DNA of 64,000 bases from Anagrus nilaparvatae. Taxonomy: Eukaryota; Arthropoda; Insecta; Hymenoptera; Mymaridae. Position numbers and translations under genes: made by a program. Positions 1 through 10,868 of this stretch are shown here, one piece after another. Below the pieces are notes generated by a model, which searched no databases, was not told the DNA's origin, and worked only from the letters and a program-made list of their open reading frames with translations. Where the stretch lies: positions 21,304,501 to 21,368,500 of the forward strand of contig JAKSXM010000231.1 in assembly GCA_022575985.1 (NCBI GenBank), in the 5' to 3' direction. Position 1 is the stretch's first letter, and the number at the start of each line of letters is the position of its first letter.

Positions 1-316
1 AAACCTGAAAAAAATAATAACAAAGAAAAAGTTTCCTATTTACAATATAATAAGGAATTTCAAAACTTATCTGAAGTTTTTTCTGTCCCGGGGGAAAAAA
101 TACAACGTGAAATACAACATCGTTTATAATATGTTAAATGATATTATATACGGCTCTAAATACAACATCGTAAATGATTGATATCTTTTGGCTGAAAAAA
201 CAACGTCCTAAACGATGTTGCTTTCAAAAATTATGTAAAGAAAATGTCAAAAAAGGACTATATTTTTGTATTTATCAATTAAAAAATTTTGAATTTTCTA
301 TTTTAATTTTGACTAA

Positions 317-805
317 TGTTAAGGGTCTAATGGCTAGGATTATTTGTAATTAAATAGATTAATATAAATAAATACTTACAAATGTTGTCCAGGATAGGTT
401 ATCCAAATAAGCACAATAAATTATTATTTAAAAACTAAACTTTATTAAAGACGGATATAAGTACACGTCGATGACAACTTCTGATATTTGACTCCTGGTT
501 ATTGTTATTACAATTTTATTGATCTTATATACTAAATCATCTTTTACAAATATTTAAAATATCCAAAATATAAATATTATTATTTCTTAAATTATTTGTT
601 TTATTACATAATTTTCTGTTATAATTTCATAATTTTATGTTAAGTTTCATAATTCTATGTTATGATTTCTTAATTTAAAATATCTATTGTTTGATTAATT
701 AGCTTAAATATTATTTATAAGTTTAATTTAAAATATTTATAATTATTATCTTACGTAACTATTATTTAATTATTAATTATTTATTTTGTTAGTTATTTCA
801 TAACA
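317..805 (-). repeat. 3' LTR of the gag-only element
   Basis: 489 bp with TGTTA/TAACA termini. It matches 5935-6423 base for base by eye. On the minus strand it is the downstream LTR, because the purine tract lies immediately before it. Confidence 0.88.
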
Positions 806-815
806 CCTCCCCTCT
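806..815 (-). other. Polypurine tract
   Basis: The minus-strand sequence AGAGGGGAGG directly abuts the LTR start. This is the expected plus-strand DNA primer of an LTR element and fixes the element's orientation. The same tract recurs at 6424-6433, in the duplicated segment. Confidence 0.75.
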
Positions 816-3800
816 AAGTTTCGAGATAAAACGTTAGTTTTATTTCGATCTGGTTCGGAAACCAGATAAAGTATGTTAAATATTGTTTGTTCAGCAATTT
901 ACAAATAATAAATACTTATGGTATTTAAATGTTTTTATAAAAGTACATTGACTTTAAAGAGTTTATCTTACATTGCAAAAATTAAAACAAAATTAAAACA
1001 AATTATTATTATTATTATTCTTTTATATTGTTAATGTCATACGTATAAACTTTAAATAAATATGATTGTTCGTGTCTGGAAAATTTAAAAACGTTATAAC
1101 CAAATTTTGTAAACTTTGTAAGGTTACCTTACTTCAGGTATTCCTCCCCGTTAAGCTTTTGGGAGTTTAAAATTTTAATTTTAAACTGTCAAAAATTTGA
1201 TTTCGGAAAATCAAAAAAAAAAAAAATGAAAGAAAAAATTTGGATACATTGGAAAAACTTATGTTCTTTAGTTATATTTTTTGTAAAATAAAAAATTTTT
1301 CTTTGGAGGCGTTATGTTTTGTTTTAAAATTATATTTTAAAATTAAAATTACTTAAATTTTAATTATTTTAAAGATCAAACTATAATTAAACATAAGAAA
1401 ATTTTTTAAAATTTTGATACTAAGATTCAGTAAAATTACCCATTTTACTTCCTCCTCAACAAGTTTGTGAGTGGAGTTTTTTTTATGATAACGTAATGAA
1501 CAAATATTTGATTTCGGAAAATCAAAATAAAAATTTATCTTTAAAGATTTTGTTATGTTTAATTTTACATTATTTTTTATGCTACAAAGAAAATTTTACT
1601 GTTTTATTGTTAGTTAATATAAAAATATAAAATATTATTAATAACAATGAATGATTCAGCAGTTTTAGTTTCTTTTGAAGTATACAAAATTGTTTATTGT
1701 TAAAAAAAATTTTAAGATAGTTCTTCTTTAATTTTTATGTGCATTTTTATTTCCTGACCTTTAATTCATAATAATAATTCAGTGAAATGATATTTAATAT
1801 TATAATATTATATATTAAGAATATTTCTGTATATTTAACTTTTAGTAATATGATTTTAGAGGATTCTAGGTTGAGGTTTTAACTTTATGGATATTTATTG
1901 TTTTGTTTTAAGGATAATTTTATAGAAATTTTTGCTTAAATTATAGATTGAGTTTTGAATATGTTGAATTTTAGGATTCAAACTATTTGAGTTTTAATTA
2001 TATGATTAAAACAAATGATGAAGAGAAAATTAGTTTTTGGTTTTTAATTGTTTTGTTTTTTGAAATTCTTGAGTAATTGTAATTGTGAATTATATAGTGT
2101 TGATAGAAGAAACGTAAAGTTTTTCATAGAATATCTAATTGTTTTTATCACAGAATATATAACTATTTATCACAGTAACTATTTTTATCACAGAATATCT
2201 AACTGGGTTTTAAGTCTTGTTTTTTTTTGGTTCTTTTTATTTATATAAGTATAAATGCACTTGTTTACATATTTACTTATGTTTTACATACCTATTTACG
2301 CATTTATAGATTTATCTACATTTTTCTACGAATCTTCTTAGTGTGAATGCCTTGGCAGAGTGTGTACAATAAATCAAGGTATTTGAATGTATCACAAATG
2401 TTAACCTCTTTGACTAGTTTCTTTTAGGTGCACTCTGATCAGTCTTGACTGTAATTAAACATTTGAGGAATTCTTTCCTAACTGACTTATCTATCGTAAG
2501 CATATTTATTATTGTACTGAGGTTAATGATTTATATAAGATTGCTGAATAAGCATTTATTTTATAGAATGGAGAATATGTACTTACTCATACTGGATACG
2601 AGGAGGCCTTGAAATGAATAACACACAGATTTTATAAAGACTGAATTTATTAACGATTAAAGGTACACGTCGTCGCGAGATTTTATCTTAACTGACTTAT
2701 CTTGATTTTGTAGACTTTTGTATTTTTGACTAGAACTATGTTTTTGTGTTGTTTTTTTTTTGCAAAATCTCTAAGTTTTAGGAAGAAGAATGGAAAATAT
2801 GGATTTAGAGGGAAACAAAAATTATACGCTGGAATATTATATAAATTTCGTAAATGGGAATGGAAAATATGGAGAGGAAAAAAAAAAATTATATACTTAA
2901 TATCATTAATCTTTCAAGTGTAAATTTTAAGTGTAAAATCCGTGTTATTAAATAAATTGTTGTTATTTTTGTAACCATTTCACTAACTTATTACTATAGA
3001 TATATTTTTGTTTATGTATTTAATTTATAATTTAATTGTTATGTTTCTAATTTGGTAAATTAAATTGTCAAAATTTTTACTACTAAAGAGTTAAATATTT
3101 AATTTCATATTAATTGTATTTGTTTCTTTATTTTAATGTGAATTATTCATTGCATTAACAAAATAATATTATATAAATTACTTATAAAATAATAAACCCT
3201 TTTAATTAAATGTTTAAACAATATTAAAAAAAAATCTAAACTAAAAATGTATTGATTGAAATAATAATTGTTTTGTATAAATAAAGAGTGTTTTCAACTT
3301 TTTTTTTTTTTTTTTTTTTTTTTTAGTTTTAATTTATTTAATGTTTTTATCTTTAATAATTTCTTAAGTAATATTTACTTATTGTTAAAAAAAAATTAGT
3401 ATTTCAATCAATATTTAGTATATATGTGTTGAGTAAAGTTGCCTGAAACCTGAATCTCGATAACCTTTGAACTGAATTGATAATGGCTCTACTTAAAAAG
3501 AAAATAAGAGTTAAATGATTATTATGTAATTTTTGAGTTTTTTTGTTTTGTAATTATTATCACCTGAAACATAAGAAGTGTTTGTTAACATTTTATAATT
3601 CATAAAATTTTTGCTGAATATGCTTTATTTTACAAATAAAAATTTATTGGAATTAACGAAATAATTTCCTGACTATGTAAAAATATAAATTAGTAGATTA
3701 TTATTATTGAAAAAAAAATTAAATAATATTTTGAATGTTTTGATTTGAATAATGCTTGTCGTTTATTTTTTTATTAATAAAAATTTTATGTACATGACAA

Positions 3801-5459
3801 AATTTATATGCATTTTTGTAACAAAAAATTATTTTATATATTTATATATTTTATACAAAAATTATATCGTGAAGAGTTTAGCTTTATTAAACCTAATGTT
3901 ATGATTGACAGAAAATTTTCTGGTCATTTTCAGTAACCATAACAAAAAAATTCTATAATCGCAAATTATGTTATCAGTTACTTTCACTAACAATCAAACA
4001 AAATTTCTCTTACTTATAAATAATTTTTCGGGGTAGAGAAATGTTTGCATCTACTTTTTCTTAATTAGTTTCAACTATTTCTTCTGCAATTGGCCAAACT
4101 GCAGTTTCAATTGTCTTAGCTAATATTGAAATTTCAATACTGGCATTTTTTACGTGCACATTTCTCTGTATATTTGGGATTGGGAGAAAAGCTATTTTTT
4201 TGGCTTCTTATTTAATAGTAATTCATTTCTAATTAATTTCATAATATATTTTATTTCATTGTATCATTATTATTTAATAATTCTATATTATTTTGTAATG
4301 TGTATGTATTACAAAATGTATTTATATCGTACGATGTATTAAGAATATCTGAATTATTTTGTAATGTATATGTATTACAAAATGTATTTATATCGTACGA
4401 TGTATTAAGAATATCTGAATTATTTTGTAATGTATATGTATTACAAAATGTATTTATATCGTACGATGTATTAAGAATATCTGTATTATTTTGTAATGTA
4501 TATGTATTACAAAATGTATTTATATCGTACGATGTATTAAGAATATCTGTATTATTTTGTAATGTATATGTATTACAAAATGTATTTATATCGTACGATG
4601 TATTAAGAATATCTGTATTATTTTGTAATGTATATGTATTACAAAATGTATTTATATCGTACGATGTATTAAGAATATCTGTATTCAGACGTCTATATAG
4701 GCGTATTAGCCAAAAAAAAAATATCTTGTAAATATTCTTATGTGATCACTCTAAGGCCTGTAGTAAATGCTATAATTACTCTACAATTCACGATATTATT
4801 TAGAACATTTAAAAAAAATTTATTTAGTAATGTAATCAACTTATGGATTTTGCTATAATATAACACTTTAATTGCATATAAACATTAACGTATATTTCAT
4901 GATTTTTTTTTTGCTTACGATAGTAAAATTATGTGCTTTAGTAATATATAAAAAAATTAAGTTCATTTGAAATTTTATTTTATACGCTAATATTAATACA
5001 ATTAACAGGTAAATAAAGAAATTATTTTTATTTTAAATTTGAAGATAGAGACAAATTATAATTGGAAATTATTTCGTTTGATTGTTTCCTTAGTGATTTT
5101 CATATAAAATGAAAGTCTTGTAAAAGTAAAAAAAATTAAAAATGCTTTTAAATCAAAATTTGAATTATATAATATTGATTTTGTAATACTGCAAAATAAA
5201 GCATGTTATTAAAGAAGTATAAAAATTAATATTATTTAATATTATGTTATAAGAAATAAGATAACAGAAATGCAAAATGAATAAAAGTAATGAATTATAC
5301 GCATTGACTTGATATTTAAATTTATATTAGCTTATTATTTATTTAATGATTAGTAAAATCACCCATGTTAATCTTGTGTTGAACAGAATTAAGAATAAAA
5401 AATTGAAATTAAATTCCCTTAGTTGTAAATAAAATTAAAATCTATGTATCATTTAAAAA
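816..5459. other. Non-coding interior of the LTR element
   Basis: 4.6 kb of AT-rich sequence in which no credible reading frame or protein motif was found on either strand. It contains the 66-bp tandem array at 4290-4690. Around 2590-2680 a stretch resembles the middle of the LTR: both share a TTTAT(T)AA...GTACACGTCG core and an upstream GGATA/GGCC-type segment. That may be an old, diverged LTR nested inside. Short A-rich and T-rich runs are common. Confidence 0.5.
4290..4690. repeat. 66-bp tandem repeat, about six units
   Basis: The core TTTATATCGTACGATG recurs every 66 bp, starting at 4321, 4387, 4453, 4519, 4585 and 4651. Because 66 is divisible by 3, the array makes a spurious open frame. 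Each unit holds an inverted pair (ATTTTGTAATGTATATGTAT against TACAAAAT). The units are nearly identical, so the array expanded recently. Confidence 0.93.
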
Positions 5460-5774
5460 TTATATTTCAAAAGTGCCATTCTTTTTAAAGTTTTCTGTTA
5501 TTTTGTAAATTAAAAATTTACAGAATTCGGTTTTATGCCCTAATATTTTACAAAAGTAACATTTAGTAGTATAATTTTTATGATTTTGCAATAAATTTTC
5601 CCTATTAAACAAAATATTCTGAACAATTTTATCTTTTGCTGACTTAAGCTTATGAGCATGAAAATTCCTACAATGTTCTATATTATGACCAATTTTGTCA
5701 CAGTATAAACAAAAATTAAAATCTTTATGATTAATTTTATTTGATTTACTTCTTACATTCTTATTTTTTTCCAT
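5460..5774 (-). CDS. gag: Small Gag-like protein with two CCHC zinc knuckles
   Basis: 104 residues, starting about 145 bp downstream of the primer-binding site on the minus strand, where gag is expected. Two knuckles of the retroviral CX2CX4HX4C type are visible: CLYCDKIGHNIEHC at about residues 22-35 and CYFCKILGHKTEFC at about 72-85. The rest is rich in Lys and Asn. There is no capsid-type region and the protein is far shorter than a usual Gag (300-500 residues), so it may act only as a nucleic-acid chaperone for the element's RNA. The knuckle motif is clear; the role is inferred. Confidence 0.65.
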   Translation of the reverse strand: MEKNKNVRSKSNKINHKDFNFCLYCDKIGHNIEHCRNFHAHKLKSAKDKIVQNILFNRENLLQNHKNYTTKCYFCKILGHKTEFCKFLIYKITENFKKNGTFEI

Positions 5775-5918
5775 TTTAATAAAATATTAATTTGCAAAAA
5801 TTAAAAATAAAATTAAGTTTAATGTTTAATGAGAAAAAAAAAATTGTATTTCAAAATTTCTGGCTTTAAAAAAAATTACAAGTTCGATTTTAATTTTCTA
5901 AGATTAAACAAAAGAAAA

Positions 5919-5933
5919 CCGGTATCGGAACCA
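5919..5933 (-). other. Primer-binding site
   Basis: On the minus strand the sequence after the LTR is TTGGTTCCGATACCGG. The TGG would pair with the CCA end of a tRNA, one base after the LTR. The primer tRNA is not identified. Confidence 0.65.
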
Positions 5934-5934
5934 A

Positions 5935-6423
5935 TGTTAAGGGTCTAATGGCTAGGATTATTTGTAATTAAATAGATTAATATAAATAAATACTTACAAA
6001 TGTTGTCCAGGATAGGTTATCCAAATAAGCACAATAAATTATTATTTAAAAACTAAACTTTATTAAAGACGGATATAAGTACACGTCGATGACAACTTCT
6101 GATATTTGACTCCTGGTTATTGTTATTACAATTTTATTGATCTTATATACTAAATCATCTTTTACAAATATTTAAAATATCCAAAATATAAATATTATTA
6201 TTTCTTAAATTATTTGTTTTATTACATAATTTTCTGTTATAATTTCATAATTTTATGTTAAGTTTCATAATTCTATGTTATGATTTCTTAATTTAAAATA
6301 TCTATTGTTTGATTAATTAGCTTAAATATTATTTATAAGTTTAATTTAAAATATTTATAATTATTATCTTACGTAACTATTATTTAATTATTAATTATTT
6401 ATTTTGTTAGTTATTTCATAACA
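5935..6423 (-). repeat. 5' LTR of the gag-only element
   Basis: 489 bp, identical by eye to 317-805. On the minus strand it is followed by the primer-binding site, so it is the upstream LTR. Confidence 0.88.
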
Positions 6424-7135
6424 CCTCCCCTCTAAGTTTCGAGATAAAACGTTAGTTTTATTTCGATCTGGTTCGGAAACCAGATAAAGTATGTTAAATA
6501 TTGTTTGTTCAGCAATTTACAAATAATAAATACTTATGGTATTTAAATGTTTTTATAAAAGTACATTGACTTTAAAGAGTTTATCTTACATTGCAAAAAT
6601 TAAAACAAAATTAAAACAAATTATTATTATTATTATTCTTTTATATTGTTAATGTCATACGTATAAACTTTAAATAAATATGATTGTTCGTGTCTGGAAA
6701 ATTTAAAAACGTTATAACCAAATTTTGTAAACTTTGTAAGGTTACCTTACTTCAGGTATTCCTCCCCGTTAAGCTTTTGGGAGTTTAAAATTTTAATTTT
6801 AAACTGTCAAAAATTTGATTTCGGAAAATCAAAAAAAAAAAAATGAAAGAAAAAATTTGGATACATTGGAAAAACTTATGTTCTTTAGTTATATTTTTTG
6901 TAAAATAAAAAATTTTTCTTTGGAGGCGTTATGTTTTGTTTTAAAATTATATTTTAAAATTAAAATTACTTAAATTTTAATTATTTTAAAGATCAAACTA
7001 TAATTAAACATAAGAAAATTTTTTAAAATTTTGATACTAAGATTCAGTAAAATTACCCATTTTACTTCCTCCTCAACAAGTTTGTGAGTGGAGTTTTTTT
7101 TATGATAACGTAATGAACAAATATATTTCATAACA
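6424..7135 (-). repeat. Second copy of the element's 3' interior plus an LTR stub
   Basis: 6424 to about 7123 repeats 806-1509, with about a 1-base difference in an A run. It then jumps to the last ~12 bases of an LTR (TATTTCATAACA, ending at 7135), followed by the target duplication CTAA. The block therefore reads as a tandem LTR-interior-LTR-interior-LTR insertion. Most of the second interior and LTR is deleted between short AT-rich homologies. Confidence 0.75.
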
Positions 7136-7824
7136 CTAACCCGGGTTCATCCGTGAGAACAAAAAATTACATACAAATAAGTATATGTCAGTGTATGTTT
7201 GAGAATATCTCAATTAACTCTTTAACGCCTGAAATCGACTTTTGCCGCATGTCTACTTTGGCTACGCGAACCTTGGCGAATTTTATTCTAATTAACATAA
7301 AAATTGGTGCCAAACTATTTTTAAGTATGCTCTTTCAGAATCTGCCAAAAAAATTTTGAAAAATTCTGTTTTTCATCCAGGTTTCTTAGAAATGAAAAAA
7401 AATGACGTTTTTTAAGACTATTTTTAAAAAATATGAGTTTTCGAACTGAAAAAATTTTTGTAGATTATTGCAATAGTAAAAAAGAGTGCAATCTTCGTTC
7501 AATCTTTTCTCCTACAACTTGTAGAAATAAAAATTTTACCGTTTTCGGTAAAAAATTTGGTCCCAAAAATGTGCATTAATGGGTTAACAAAATTTTGAAT
7601 TCTAATTTAATATGGAATAACCCGGGTATATCTATGAGTGCATGCGAACAAAAAGTTACATGCAAAAAAGTAAATTATATTATTTTCAAGATAAATTCGT
7701 TCTTATAAGTAGCTGAAAATACATTTTATTAACGAGATACAAAACAATAGAAGGTGTTCTTATACATACATTGACTTATACTTTTTCATATGTAATTTTT
7801 TACTCACGGATGAACCCGGGTTAG
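7136..7824. repeat. Inner palindrome of the DNA element
   Basis: CTAACCCGGGTTCATCCGTG at the left pairs with CACGGATGAACCCGGGTTAG at 7805-7824, and the arms continue through an ATTACATA motif. These arms continue the outer inverted repeat; the LTR element entered at their CTAA. The spacer is AT-rich and has no gene. Confidence 0.75.
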
Positions 7825-8006
7825 TCAAAATTAAAATAGAATACAAAATTTTTTAATTATGAATACAACATAATTTAGAACGCTGTTTTTTTGGCCGAAA
7901 GATAGCAATCGTTTACGACGTTGTATTTAGAGCTGTATATAATACATTAATCATATTATAAACCATGTTGTATGTTGTAATTCCCGTTGTATTTTTTCCC
8001 CCAGGG

Positions 8007-8401
8007 TTGATAACTGGTTCTTGAAATAATTCAAAATAATATTAAATAATAAATCATTATTTATAAATAAATAAAATTAAAACCAAAAAATTAACTTGAA
8101 AATGAAAAAAACTTCTTGAACACGAAAACCACGTGAAGAACAAAAGAAACCATTATACCAAAACTAAAGTGCTCTCGGCGCTATTTTCACACTTTGGGAC
8201 TGAAAAAAAACTTACTAACACAATGTTTTTTTTGCAGGTTTTACATTTATCTGAATTCAACGTCAGCTAATGATGAAAATAAACAATAAAATATGAGTCA
8301 TTCTGGATACCGTGTCATGGCCTTGCCAGGTCAGGTCTCCCGATTGGGCTGATTTTTTCACCACTTTTTTATGTATATAAAATATGTTTCCTGTGAAATT
8401 T
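8007..8401. other. No gene seen
   Basis: AT-rich spacer between the palindromic element and the Polinton terminal repeat. It contains no recognisable motif. Confidence 0.5.
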
Positions 8402-8863
8402 TCAGCCCTCTAGGCGCTCAGGAACCCAAGTTATACCCAAAAGAAGCTTTTTAGATTTTTCCGATTTTTTCAAAAAAAAATTTTTTTTTTTTTTTTTTTT
8501 TAATTTTTAAAATCGACTAGATGATTAATAAAAATAGTACCTAGACATAAAAAAATGTAAAATTTCCCGCTGAATCCGAATTTGAGATCAGTTTTTTGAA
8601 ATTTTGCCCCTGGGCGGCTAAAACTGCTTTTTTCGGCTCGGAGCGGGAGATTTTGAACTGCCCAAATTCAACAACTTTTATCAGGCTCTTTTTACCTGGA
8701 TATAATTGGCCTAAATACTATATACTTTGATGTGGTAAATGTCAATAGTAGTAATAGTACCACTGTGGCGAGACCGCAGACGTCAGCAAAATGGTAAGTT
8801 GACACATTTGATTGTGTGTCTGACCTTGTCCTAAGTGAGAAAGATGATGCCTCTCCTTTTCTA
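8402..8863. repeat. Left terminal inverted repeat of the Polinton
   Basis: The match to the right side begins at the segment TCAGCCCTCTAGGCGCTCAGG. It runs through CCCAGGGGCAAAATTTC (reverse strand), the GCGGTCTCGCCACAGTGG block, and a GAGGCATCAT block at the inner end. Confidence 0.7.
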
Positions 8864-9006
8864 TTTAATAATAATAATGATAATTATAGTCTCTTTTTGG
8901 TTCCTCAAAGAGGAACCATTGTGATAGGTCAAATTTTGATTTTTGATTTTTTGGCATATAAGCACGTTTTGAGACCCCAGGAAGCTAAAAAACCGGTTTT
9001 TAAAAA

Positions 9007-9022
9007 AAGTATGTATGTGTGT

Positions 9023-9061
<39 letters not shown>
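9007..9061. repeat. (TG)n microsatellite
   Basis: An impure GT/TG run interrupted by TATG. It creates meaningless Val-Cys frames on the plus strand and Thr-His frames on the minus strand. Confidence 0.9.
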
Positions 9062-9063
<2 letters not shown>

Positions 9064-9735
9064 ATTGGTGATATTTCACAAACATTATGGAGTTAAGACC
9101 TAATTTTTTTTTCAAAAATTTTTTTATCAAAAAAGCTCGAGGTACTTTTTTTTTTATTTAATTTGGATGTAATACCTCATTTATTTCCACGAAAGTACTT
9201 ATATTTGAAAGTATGGTTTTTACTCTATATCTCGAAACTGATACTTAATTTTTTGAAAATTTGTTTCCCAAAATTTTTTTCACGAAAAAATAGAAAAAAC
9301 AACAATTTTTTTTTTCTTTTTGGACGTAGTACCTAATTTATTTCTATGAAAGTGCTAGTTTTAGAAAGTTTGTTTATAGTCATTTTTTGGATCTGATACC
9401 GAATTTTTTAAAAAATTTTTTCTCAAAATTAAGAAAACAAAAAAAATAAAAAACTTGCAATATTTTTTTTTTAGTGTAATACCTCATTTAATTCCATGAA
9501 AGTACTAATATCTGAAAATATTGCGACTGGCGATATTTCACAACCGTTATGAAATTAAGACCTAATTTTTTTTTCAAAAATTTTTTTACCAAAAAAGCTC
9601 TACCTACTTTTTTTTTTTATTAATTTGGATGTAATACCTCATTTATTTCTACGAAAGTACTTATATTTGAAAGTATAGTTTTTACTCGATATCTCGAATC
9701 TGATACTTAATTTTTTAAAAATTTTTTTTCTAAAT
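9064..9735. repeat. Diverged tandem repeats, unit about 155 bp
   Basis: Phrases such as GATATTTCACAA, AAGACCTAATTTTTTTTTC and TAATACCTCATTTATTTC (with T-rich spacers) recur about four times. The first and last units are the most similar. It lies where Polinton coding sequence might be expected, and no coding sequence is seen here. Confidence 0.7.
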
Positions 9736-9738
9736 TTT

Positions 9739-9828
9739 ACACTTTGTACAACTGGGTGGTCATGGAAATTTGCGGGTGTTTAAGGCCCGCAAACACTCCA
9801 TGGCTGATGTAAGATTCATATATTTCCC

Positions 9829-9866
<38 letters not shown>
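9739..9866 (+). mobile_element. 5'-truncated R1-type LINE tail with poly(A)
   Basis: About 95 bp (ACTTTGTACAACTGGG... then GGCCCGCAAACACTCCATGG...) closely matches the 3' end of the R1-clade LINE at 33085-33180. It ends in a ~30-base A run, so it is a very short 5'-truncated copy on the plus strand. It lies directly upstream of the penton-like coding fragment and probably cuts that gene. Confidence 0.85.
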
Positions 9867-9868
<2 letters not shown>

Positions 9869-10270
9869 GCTCTGCATAGCTTGGAAATTTCTGAAAAAAT
9901 TAGAAACATTTTAGGTTTTGAAAAAAGTACGTACGAGCTTCGGGCTCCAGGAAAAGTACAAGTTACAGCTGAAAGACAGCCTAATTTACTCGCTAATATA
10001 CCTAACATGCTGATGATATATTCAGATACCCTGGAGCCATGGGTTACGGGAGACGTGTATACACCTCTCTTGAGAAGCGTTTCACTCGACTTTGAAAAGT
10101 ACATTTACGGCTCTGTAAGGGTAAAAAATTTTTCACCACCATCTTATGTACCCTTGTTGTGCAATTCATTTAGGTCAATTGAAATTGATTTACGTAACAA
10201 GTTTGGGTCACCGGTGCCATTCGATTCCGGAACGTTGACAGTGACGTTACATTTCAAACGCACAGACTAG
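9867..10270 (+). pseudogene. Penton-like (minor capsid) protein, 3' fragment
   Basis: About 134 residues remain after the inserted poly(A), ending TAG three bases before the next ORF. The C-terminus has the pattern SIEIDLRNKFGSPVPF followed by TLTVTLHFKR. I associate this with the second virion protein of insect and cnidarian Polintons, taken as the minor or penton capsid protein; this is from memory of the family, not from a search. A usual protein would be longer. The start is lost, and upstream sequence is LINE tail and tandem repeat. Its place just before the pX-like and major capsid genes supports a virion role. Confidence 0.45.
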
Positions 10271-10273
10271 AAG

Positions 10274-10822
10274 ATGGTTCATTACATCGATTATTTCAAC
10301 AGCCAAATAGGCAGCAGCGGAAGCCCTGTGCAGACAGGTATAAATCGCGTTTATAGCGGTACACCGTATCAACGAGGAAGTGGTATAGGCTCTTTTCTTG
10401 GCGGTTTATTTCGCAGTATTTTACCTATATTTACCAGAGGAGCAAAAGCTGTCGGTAAAGAAGCTTGGCGTACAGGTATTAACGTTCTGTCAGATGTCGC
10501 CCTAATCAAAGCACCGGTCAAGGAGTCTCTTCGCACTCATCCACGAGAGTCTGTCGGTAATTTAAAAAGAAAAGCCGAAGATCAGCTGGATAAGTATTTA
10601 ATGGAAGGTTCGGGTTATAAGTACAAGCATCCTGCTCTCAGCAGTCATTTACTGAACACGCTCGGCACCTTGAGCACAAAACATCGTAAAAAACAGAAAA
10701 AAAATATCGCAAAAAGTAAAAAAAAGAACAAAAAAAATTCAAGGCTCAAGTCTAAAGTTTCGAAAAAGAATCAAAAAAAAAAAAGAAAGCACAGAAAAGA
10801 AAGAAGAAGAAAAATCGAGTGA
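10274..10822 (+). CDS. pX-like basic core protein of Polinton/adintovirus type
   Basis: 182 residues, starting three bases after the preceding stop. The N-terminal part has a glycine-rich segment GSGIGSFLGGLFRSILPIF (about residues 35-53), followed by a GAKAVGKEAWRTG stretch. This combination is seen in adenovirus pX/pVI-like proteins of Polintons and adintoviruses. The C-terminal third is extremely Lys/Arg-rich, as expected for a DNA-condensing core protein. The frame is open, but runs of AAA codons may have shifted the tail. A packaged-DNA or membrane-lytic role is inferred from the family. Confidence 0.65.
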   Translation: MVHYIDYFNSQIGSSGSPVQTGINRVYSGTPYQRGSGIGSFLGGLFRSILPIFTRGAKAVGKEAWRTGINVLSDVALIKAPVKESLRTHPRESVGNLKRKAEDQLDKYLMEGSGYKYKHPALSSHLLNTLGTLSTKHRKKQKKNIAKSKKKNKKNSRLKSKVSKKNQKKKRKHRKERRRKIE

Positions 10823-10868
10823 GTAACAAGGTCATTGATATTTTTTCAGGATAATTGAAAAGTTCAAA

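Larger units (their letters stand above)
317..7135 (-). mobile_element. Non-autonomous LTR retrotransposon, gag-only, minus strand
   Basis: Two 489-bp direct repeats (317-805 and 5935-6423) look identical by eye and have TGTTA...TAACA ends. Read on the minus strand, a primer-binding site beginning TGG follows the right LTR and a purine tract (AGAGGGGAGG) precedes the left LTR, so the element runs right to left. The flanks carry a 4-bp duplication CTAA (313-316 and 7136-7139). The 5.1-kb interior encodes only a short double zinc-knuckle protein. Protease, reverse transcriptase and integrase are absent, so it must be mobilised in trans, like the LARD class. Identical LTRs suggest recent insertion. 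Confidence 0.85.
87..8006. mobile_element. Palindromic DNA element (MITE-like), split by an LTR element
   Basis: The left end begins CCCGGGGGAAAAAATACAACG. The right end is its near-perfect reverse complement, CCCTGGGGGAAAAAATACAACG on the other strand. The match continues inward for about 145 bp with scattered differences, and resumes with the AT-rich stretch ending at 316 on the left and starting at about 7822 on the right. Without the LTR insertion the element would be about 1.1 kb, mostly inverted repeat with a short centre, and with no transposase. No convincing target duplication is visible at the outer ends. The superfamily is not recognised. Confidence 0.7.

Noticed and set aside
4290..4690. 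CRISPR-like array
   Set aside because: Units are uniform tandem copies without unique spacers, in eukaryotic DNA.
4300..4731. 143-residue open frame with a repeating 22-residue motif
   Set aside because: It is the 66-bp tandem array read in a frame divisible by three; no start context or protein family.
8898..8950. GGTTCCTC/GAGGAACC block as an inner part of the Polinton terminal repeat
   Set aside because: Its mirror copy is at 26170-26228, outside the right terminal repeat, so it belongs to another dispersed repeat.
8816..9130. Overlapping frames on both strands with Val-Cys or Thr-His runs
   Set aside because: Produced by the TG microsatellite and AT-rich flanks.
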